Positions 58,110 through 64,000 of a stretch of 64,000 bases of DNA are shown here, piece after piece. The position numbers and the translations under genes are program-made. Source of the stretch: Calendula officinalis (lineage: Eukaryota; Streptophyta; Magnoliopsida; Asterales; Asteraceae); the NCBI GenBank assembly GCA_963853835.1, contig OY970820.1:83076909-83140908 (forward strand), read 5' to 3'. Within the stretch, counting starts at the first letter, position 1. Each line of letters starts with the position of its first letter. The notes beneath the pieces were generated by a model, which saw nothing but the letters and a program-made list of their open reading frames with translations, was not told the origin of the DNA and made no database searches.

Positions 58110-58756
58110 TGGTTAAAAGACTAGATTAATAACCGTGAAATGGAAATAAGCTTACACGCATATGGTTGTGCTTGGGTGTTTTGATATTAATATGTTTTTG
58201 TATGGTTTGAAGTCGTTAATCAAAGGTGCTACTTTTTGTACCTGTAGTGTTATTTGTGTATAAGACTCGCATTTTATTATTTATTATGTTCTCGTAATTT
58301 ATTAACGGCTAAACTTTTATAAATACTATCAAGGAGCTAGCTTAAACAAAAACAATTGCAAATTATAAAGTTTTTATCCAAAAGGTAAAGTACAATGATC
58401 TAAGAGTGTATTAACTCTACTAGTAATTCTCATGTGATCATTTTGTTATCTGCTAAAACATATATATTCGGTCGCTAATGACTTAAAAATGACTGATTTT
58501 TATAAGTGCAATAACCTAAGTAAAAAAAAAAAAGAATAAGAAAATGAAATTTTTCGAAAAATACAATGACAATTGAGTGCACTAACGATGGCAAAGCGGA
58601 TTCAGATCATTGCATTTCCTCGTGTACTTTATTTCTTTTAAGATTTTTCTATTTATGGTAGTAATCCTAGAATCCAATTCTACCTAAACCTTAATAGAGA
58701 GGATGCATGCATGATTCCGTTTTATCTTATATTATCACCGTAATCCACCTGCAACC
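58110..58756. other. Intergenic, nothing recognised
   Basis: 3' flank of the small gene and AT-rich DNA. No gene or element ends are seen. Confidence 0.4.
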
Positions 58757-58859
58757 CTTTTTTTTTTTTTGAACCAGCAAATATTACATATGTTAGTGGT
58801 TAGAAATTAGTATCACCTAGTTACAATACACCTTTGCCAGGGTTTGAACCCATGACCAT
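58757..58859 (-). mobile_element. SINE 3' part cut by the right-hand LTR
   Basis: On the minus strand a B-box-like GGGTTCAAACCCTGG, a body and GGTTC plus a 13-base A-tail (58758-58770 as T). The head with the A box is missing exactly where the LTR starts at 58860, so the retrotransposon appears to have landed in the SINE; the rest should lie beyond the window. Confidence 0.55.
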
Positions 58860-59501
58860 TGTCAGGATCGATTAACTATAAGTGAGTTAATACACACCTT
58901 AGATCTAATTGATAATAGAAGTTGCAGCGGATCAACACTATATCAATGAATTAAGAACGATGAACTGTAAAGTAATATACGAAAATATTAAGAACACAGT
59001 TTCACAAAAAGCTTCAATGTATATTATCGAGTTAACAATACACACGTACGTTTACAATTCGTAAGGAACTATTTATAATAGTCCTTGAAGCTAAACTATT
59101 TACCCTAGTTATTCTAGGACTTGATTTACATTCAAACTATAAAGATATCCATTGAATTACATGCTATAACTATCTCTACGAAGATCTCGGACTTGATATA
59201 TTCCATATACGCTCATCAGTAGTATTCTGTAATCACCAGTAGTAAATAAGTAACATCAGTAGTAAACTTGGTGATCAGTAGTAAGTCCAGAACCATCGTC
59301 AGTAGTAACTACTATTGATCAGTAGTATCTTCAATATGTGCTTGATCAGTAGTAACTAAGTTATAGTCTTCACCAGTATCAACTTCATCAGTAATAAGTA
59401 ATTCTGCCCCATCAGTACTAAACACAATATTCATCAGTATTAAACATGATCAGTACTAACTGCAGCATCAGTATTAAGTTGATCTGTGATTTATTCCAAC
59501 A
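58860..59501 (-). repeat. 3' LTR (642 bp)
   Basis: On the element strand it starts TGTTGGAATAAATC and ends GATCCTGACA. It directly follows the polypurine tract. Positions 59215-59480 contain seven exact CAGTAGTA motifs and about six close variants (CAGTATTA, CAGTACTA, CAGTAATA). Confidence 0.85.
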
Positions 59502-59513
59502 ATCTCCCCCTAA
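59502..59513 (-). promoter_or_regulatory. Polypurine tract
   Basis: The element strand reads TTTAGGGGGAGAT immediately before the LTR start, the plus-strand primer site of a copia element. Confidence 0.85.
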
Positions 59514-59533
59514 ACTTATTGATTTCTTTTTAA

Positions 59534-62500
59534 TCACATAAGTTTCTTTTGTTCTTCTTCTTCTTTCTTCCTTCTTTCCAATGTTCTTTGATTTTGTTGA
59601 AGTCTTTGCTCAATGATGTATTTGTTGTTTCTTTTTGTAAAATAATTTAACTTGTTTTGGAACATAACAGCATCATAAGGTTTCATCAAAGTATTTATGA
59701 ATATCGGATACATAGTCTTCTCAGAATGTGGATATTCTTTTTCATATAAGTACAGCTCACATACTTTGCCTGATTTTTCAAAAAAATACATATTGGCAGT
59801 AGGAATGACATTCCAAGCATACACATTTCCTGGATCTGTGAATTGTTCTGGATAATTATCTGGATAAAATGCAGCATCTATCATTTTTGTTAAGTATCCA
59901 GCACCAGACTCTTTCCATGATTTCTTTGTCATTCTTGGTTTTCCAATGATCAGAAGCTTGATTACATCACTTCTAGAGCATGATCTGATCAATGGTAACC
60001 ATTCAGTAAATCTCTGCACAATTTTATCTTCCCTTATGACCTCTATAACATTGTTCTGCATAACCCTCCAGTTGATAATTGGATTGTTCTGCAAGGGAGC
60101 AACATGCATTTCAAGAACATGTATAATTTGTGTTTTTGATTTCTTTTGAGTGCTTTGTTCTTGATCAACAATTTTTCTTTTCTTTGATTGGGGAGTTGAG
60201 GTATTACCAGTAGTTGATACACTACCATCTTTGATTAATTTTGAATTGATTGGGATTAGGGCTTTGGATTTCTTTTCTTCTTCTGCTTCTTGCTCAGCCA
60301 AATCCTTCTTCTTGGCAGTGCAATATTTTTCAATTATAGTCATCATCTTCATTCTGCCAAATGACTTTGCACTATGCCCTTTTGTTTTCAAATACTCAAT
60401 CATATTGGCCTTCTGTTCAAACACATCATCAGTTAATTCACTTTTAGTTTTCTTGCATTCAGAGACCAAATATTCAAGGCATTGTATGTGTTCTTCTTCA
60501 ACTTTTCCGAGCCTTTTGAATTCTGCCTTTTGAGCTTTTATCTGAATTTCCTCTGCTTGAACAGGTATTTGAACAGGAATTTTAGTTTCTTGAGTTTTCT
60601 TCTTTTTATTTTCCTCAAGAGCTTGATACATCTCCACTTTCTCCAAGTATTTCTTGTGCTTTATCCTCCATCTAGATTGTTTTTCTGCTCTGACATGATT
60701 AATTTTGTTTACCATGTGATGACCTAATGCTCTATTGGGATAATCATCATCATAGACTTCTTTTCCTTTTCCAATGCAAGCAGATGGTGGAGGTGGAATG
60801 TATTTCATATCAGGGATACCCATCATCAGAAGTTTTGGATAAAACAGATGTAGTTGATATTCTGATAAGATTTTAGGGTGTGGAGGAAGTGTACATTCAT
60901 CTACCTCAAACCAATTCACATTATCATCAATGTCAGGTATGATAAGTGGTTGATCAGGAGTTGGTGGTTTGGAGATAATGACATGTCTTTCTCTTTCAAT
61001 TAGCTCTGGGAATTGTAGTTCTTCCTCATCAGTAGTAACCAAAGTAGTTACTACTGGTGTGACTTCAGGAGTTACTACTGATAGGGCATCAGTAGTATTT
61101 GTTGTTTTTACTTCCTCTTCTTTACTTACTACTGCTATGATATCAGTAGTAGGAGTTACTACTGATACTTCTTTTTCAGTTTGTTCTTCCATGGAAGCAG
61201 TAGTAGGTTCATCATCAATAACCATCTTTTCTGGGCCTTCATCAATGTTTGTTTGTTTAAGATTGAGGAGAGAAGTTGCTGCTGCTGCAATTGATTCATC
61301 AATCATATTCTGAATGTTGTCCTTCTCCCCCTTAGTGAGCTCAACTGGTGGAGCCTCACTATCATCAATCTTCTTTTTCAATCTTCTGATAATCTTTGTT
61401 TGTTGATGAAGCGTGTGTTCATATAACCTCATTCTTTTGTTGATGGTATTGACATGTCTTTTCATAACTGCAATGGTTTTTCCCTGATTTGTGAGATACT
61501 TAAGGCAATCTTGTACAGTAGATTCAAGAGAATCCACTTTATCCGTCAATTGTTTGGTTTTAATACTGCCCTCACTCCATCTAGCAAGATCATCGGGCTT
61601 ACTAACAGGTACATTGGTTTGAAGGTTTTCCATCCTTTCCATCAATTCCACAGATCTGCCCTCATCACTTCTTGGTTATTCATTGGGTCTTTTAGACATC
61701 CTCTTCTTCCTAGAAGAAGCAGAGATGCCCCCCCTTGTGGTTTCTTGGCACCGGGGTCCTTTAAGTAATTCCTCAAAAGAGTCATCACTTAAAGTTGCCG
61801 AGGTCTGGGTCTTAGTGATGTTTTCACTATCCTGTGCACCCACCTTTGGGGCATCAGTAGTGAAAGCCCTCGCCTCATGTCCTCTCTCCTCCTTGGAGGA
61901 CAACTCTTTGAGCCTGGGGTGTGACTCGATTTGTCCCCTGGTGTCCTTTAAAGAAGATTTCTTTCTTTTATAAGTAGTGGAAATATTTTGGGTTTTGTTT
62001 GGTAGGTCTTCCACAGAGTGAAGAGTAGCACTCTGCAGATTTATTTCAAGTTCCTGGGACACATTCAGGACTTCTATGTTAGTGGGTGATTGAGTGACTA
62101 TATGGGGTGGTGTTTGGGCTGTATTTGGGGTTGATGGAGTGGGTTGAGGTTCAATTTGGGTTGTATCTATTATTGAACCCTCTCCAACAAGTGTTTGATC
62201 TTTGATCATATTAGGAAACAGAGGGGTTTCCTTGCCCGAAAATTTAAATTGTTTTCTCATATTAGAGAAAACTTTCTTGTTCAACTCTGGAATGATAAAA
62301 ATGTTTTTGGGAGTTGACAAGTTTTGCAATTCAATGTTTATGATATGTTGGAGAAATCTGGGATACATTAAAAATTTTGAAGAACTAAGATTTCCCAACA
62401 TACCTTCAAAAATCATGTAAGAAAAATTAAATACTTGGTCTGTGCTTAAACAGACAACAGCAGAGGCTATTGCCTTGTTAAACTCATTCCAAGTACTTCT

Positions 62501-62959
62501 TTTTGGAGAAATACAATGCTGAATTGTATGTACTAAAAATTTCCATTGTGGGGAGAGAAGACCCTTTTGAAAAGTTACTATGTTGAGTCTGCCCTCATAT
62601 CCCATTTTGTTTAAAATTTCAGCAATGAATTCCTTAGGAAGAGTAACCATACCTGTATCATCGTGTAGTTGTAGATGGTGTCGAATTGATTACTCAGTGA
62701 TCGTGATCGTCTTTCCATCCACCGATGATTTTATCATAGGTGCAGTTGCACCTTCTGTCCTTTCTGCATTGGTCCAAAAATCCACCACGTGCTGTTGATA
62801 TGCCTTTGGTTTAACAGTTAGAGCAAACTTTATATACGAATTTTTCAAAAAATTTACTATTGGACGGAAATCGTCTGGATTGCGTAGAAAGGCACACATA
62901 TTATGGAACTCTGAATATTTGAGATCGGTTTGAACATTGAGAGATTGTAGAGTTGCCAT
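59534..62959 (-). pseudogene. Env-like 3' ORF of the SIRE-type element
   Basis: One reading frame of 1142 codons from MATLQSLNVQTDL (62959) to the stop at 59534, interrupted only by TAA at 62690-62692 (after KTITITE) and TAA at 61676-61678 (after MSKRPNE). The N-terminal part (VVDFWTNAERTEG, GMVTLPKEFIAEILNKMGY, ISPKRSTWNEF) resembles the conserved domain of extra ORFs in Asteraceae SIRE-like elements, sometimes labelled longin/synaptobrevin-like by automatic annotation. The middle is Ser/Thr/Val-rich (VVTP repeats from the CAGTAGTA motif), and the C-terminal half is Lys/Glu-rich with predicted coiled coils (EKKSKALIP, YEKEYPHSEKTMY). No clear signal peptide or membrane anchor is seen, so an envelope function is doubtful. 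Confidence 0.72.
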
Positions 62960-63189
62960 TTGTTGTTGGTTTGAGAGAAAAACGTAAGAATTTTGTTGCT
63001 GATGAGGGGTTTTTGATCGAAAGCTAGGGTTTATCGAGAGGATTTAGCGAATCAAAGTAAAGATAATGCTAAACTAATCGACTGCCGCCTTTTATATCTT
63101 TCGATTTAGCCTGCAAAAAGACTAAAATGCCCTTCGAATCATAACATAACGGTTATTTTCACGGGGGGTAGTTTGGTAATTGTGATTCT

Positions 63190-63525
63190 GAAAGACCAGT
63201 AGTAAAGGAAATACCAGTAATGAAACGTCAGTAGTATCTACTAACATCAGTAGTGACTAAGGATTTTGACATCAGTAGTAACTAAAGACATCAGTAGTAA
63301 CCACCAACATACACGGCCAGTAGTATATGTGAATACCAGTAGTACTGACTTACCAGTAGTATTTTTGTAAACCTAATACACACCAGTAGTAATGTGAATA
63401 CCAGTAGTACTGACTTACCAGTAGTATTTATGTAAACCTAATACACACCAGTAGTAATGAGCTACCAGTAGTATTTTGTGAACATGCCTACAATCAGTAA
63501 TACAGATCTATCAGTAGTAAAACAC
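63190..63525 (-). repeat. CAGTAGTA-rich spacer
   Basis: About sixteen CAGTAGTA-type motifs between RNase H and the 3' ORF. They include a ~66-bp unit (GTGAATACCAGTAGTACTG..., then GTAAACCTAATACACACC) repeated twice in tandem at about 63320-63455. The same motif fills part of the LTR. Confidence 0.85.
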
Positions 63526-63582
63526 TTAAATAAATAAATAACAATTTACAACAAACCTTTACACATGATTTTAAGTGAGACT

Positions 63583-64000
63583 TTAATTTATTAAAATCAT
63601 TCCAATACTGCTAACCAAGAAGTTGAATCTTCCTACATCAAATGCTTTTGTAAAAAGATCTGCTAATTGATCATCAGTATGAATTTTAACAACTTTGATT
63701 AATTTCTTTTCATTGCAGTCTCTTATAAAATGAAATCTTATTTCAATGTGTTTGGTTTTAGAGTGTTTTACTGGATTATTCACAATACTAATAGCACTTT
63801 GATTATCAATAAAAATAGGAGTTTTAAGGATAGAGATACCAAAGTCTAGAAGCTGGTTTTGAATCCAGAGTACTTGAGCACAGCAAGCAGATGCAGCTAC
63901 ATATTCTGCTTCAGCAGTTGATGTTGATACATTTGTTTGCTTCTTACATTGCCATGACACTAGTCTTGATCCAAAGAATTGACATCCACCAGTAGTGGAC
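63583..64000 (-). CDS. Copia RNase H, C-terminal end of pol (partial)
   Basis: The frame is open to the window edge and ends at 63583. It contains STTGGCQFFGS, LVSWQCKKQTNVSTSTAEAEY, CCAQVLWIQNQLLDFG, FIDNQSAISIVNNPVKHSKT, KHIEIRFHFIRD and QLADLFTKAFD, the complete copia RNase H signature that degrades the RNA strand during reverse transcription. No lesion is visible in this part. The rest of gag-pol lies right of 64000. Confidence 0.88.
   Translation of the reverse strand, partial: STTGGCQFFGSRLVSWQCKKQTNVSTSTAEAEYVAASACCAQVLWIQNQLLDFGISILKTPIFIDNQSAISIVNNPVKHSKTKHIEIRFHFIRDCNEKKLIKVVKIHTDDQLADLFTKAFDVGRFNFLVSSIGMILIN

Larger units (their letters stand above)
58860..64000 (-). mobile_element. 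SIRE/Maximus-type copia element, 3' part
   Basis: The 3' LTR (58860-59501), polypurine tract (59502-59513), a long extra 3' reading frame, a motif-rich spacer and the RNase H end of pol. The element continues past the right edge. An env-like frame downstream of RNase H is a mark of the SIRE/Maximus lineage of copia elements. Confidence 0.85.

Noticed and set aside
59215..63525. CRISPR-like array because of regularly repeated CAGTAGTA motifs
   Set aside because: The repeats are too short, irregularly spaced and part of a plant retrotransposon.

Overview
This window looks like nuclear DNA of a flowering plant, most likely a dicot. It is AT-rich, has GT-AG introns, plant Ty1-copia and Ty3-gypsy retrotransposons, Helitrons, Stowaway, Harbinger and Mutator MITEs, and tRNA-derived SINEs. 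The copia polyproteins resemble those common in Asteraceae genomes, but that assignment is an inference. No bacterial, organellar or CRISPR features are seen.

Layout, left to right. 1-1440 is unassigned. 1441-9478 is a decayed copia element on the minus strand (Copia-1, one LTR left), abutting a second copia gag remnant (9479-10297). 10940-13497 is a non-autonomous Helitron (A). 13623-15538 is a compact PIF/Harbinger transposon with TIRs, a TAA target duplication and an uninterrupted transposase gene. 16509-17026 is a pogo-like MITE and 17914-18450 a small Helitron (D). 18483-23970 is a complete but decayed copia element (Copia-2) with a solo LTR of another family inside it at 20589-21545. 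25858-28456 is Helitron C. 29987-33501 is a nest of three PIF/Harbinger-like elements, two of them with ~500-bp GGT-type trinucleotide tracts. Several Stowaway-like MITEs follow.

The main intact gene is an OSCA1-clade CSC1-like mechanosensitive/hyperosmolality-gated channel gene (36288-40489, 11 coding exons, 766 aa predicted). About 3 kb downstream on the same strand is a multi-exon pseudogene of mitochondrial elongation factor Tu (43491-54754). It has a frameshift in the P-loop, has lost the G3 motif, and carries a Mutator MITE, a GGT-tract Harbinger MITE, Helitron B (46475-54459) and a further MITE. Helitron B contains a very young Ty3-gypsy element with an internal deletion (46736-51722). 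From memory, Arabidopsis has a CSC1-like gene (At4g02900) close to the mitochondrial EF-Tu gene (At4g02930), so this may be the ancestral EF-Tu locus that died in place rather than a dispersed copy.

The right end holds a small single-exon gene of unknown function (57738-58109) and, from 58860 to the edge, a minus-strand SIRE/Maximus-type copia element. It has a 642-bp LTR, an extra 3' env-like reading frame broken by two in-frame TAA codons, and a CAGTAGTA-type motif repeated in LTR, spacer and coding sequence.

The elements can be layered in time from target duplications and nesting: EF-Tu gene, then MITEs and Helitron B, then the gypsy element; Copia-2, then the solo LTR; outer Harbinger element, then two insertions at its TTA sites.
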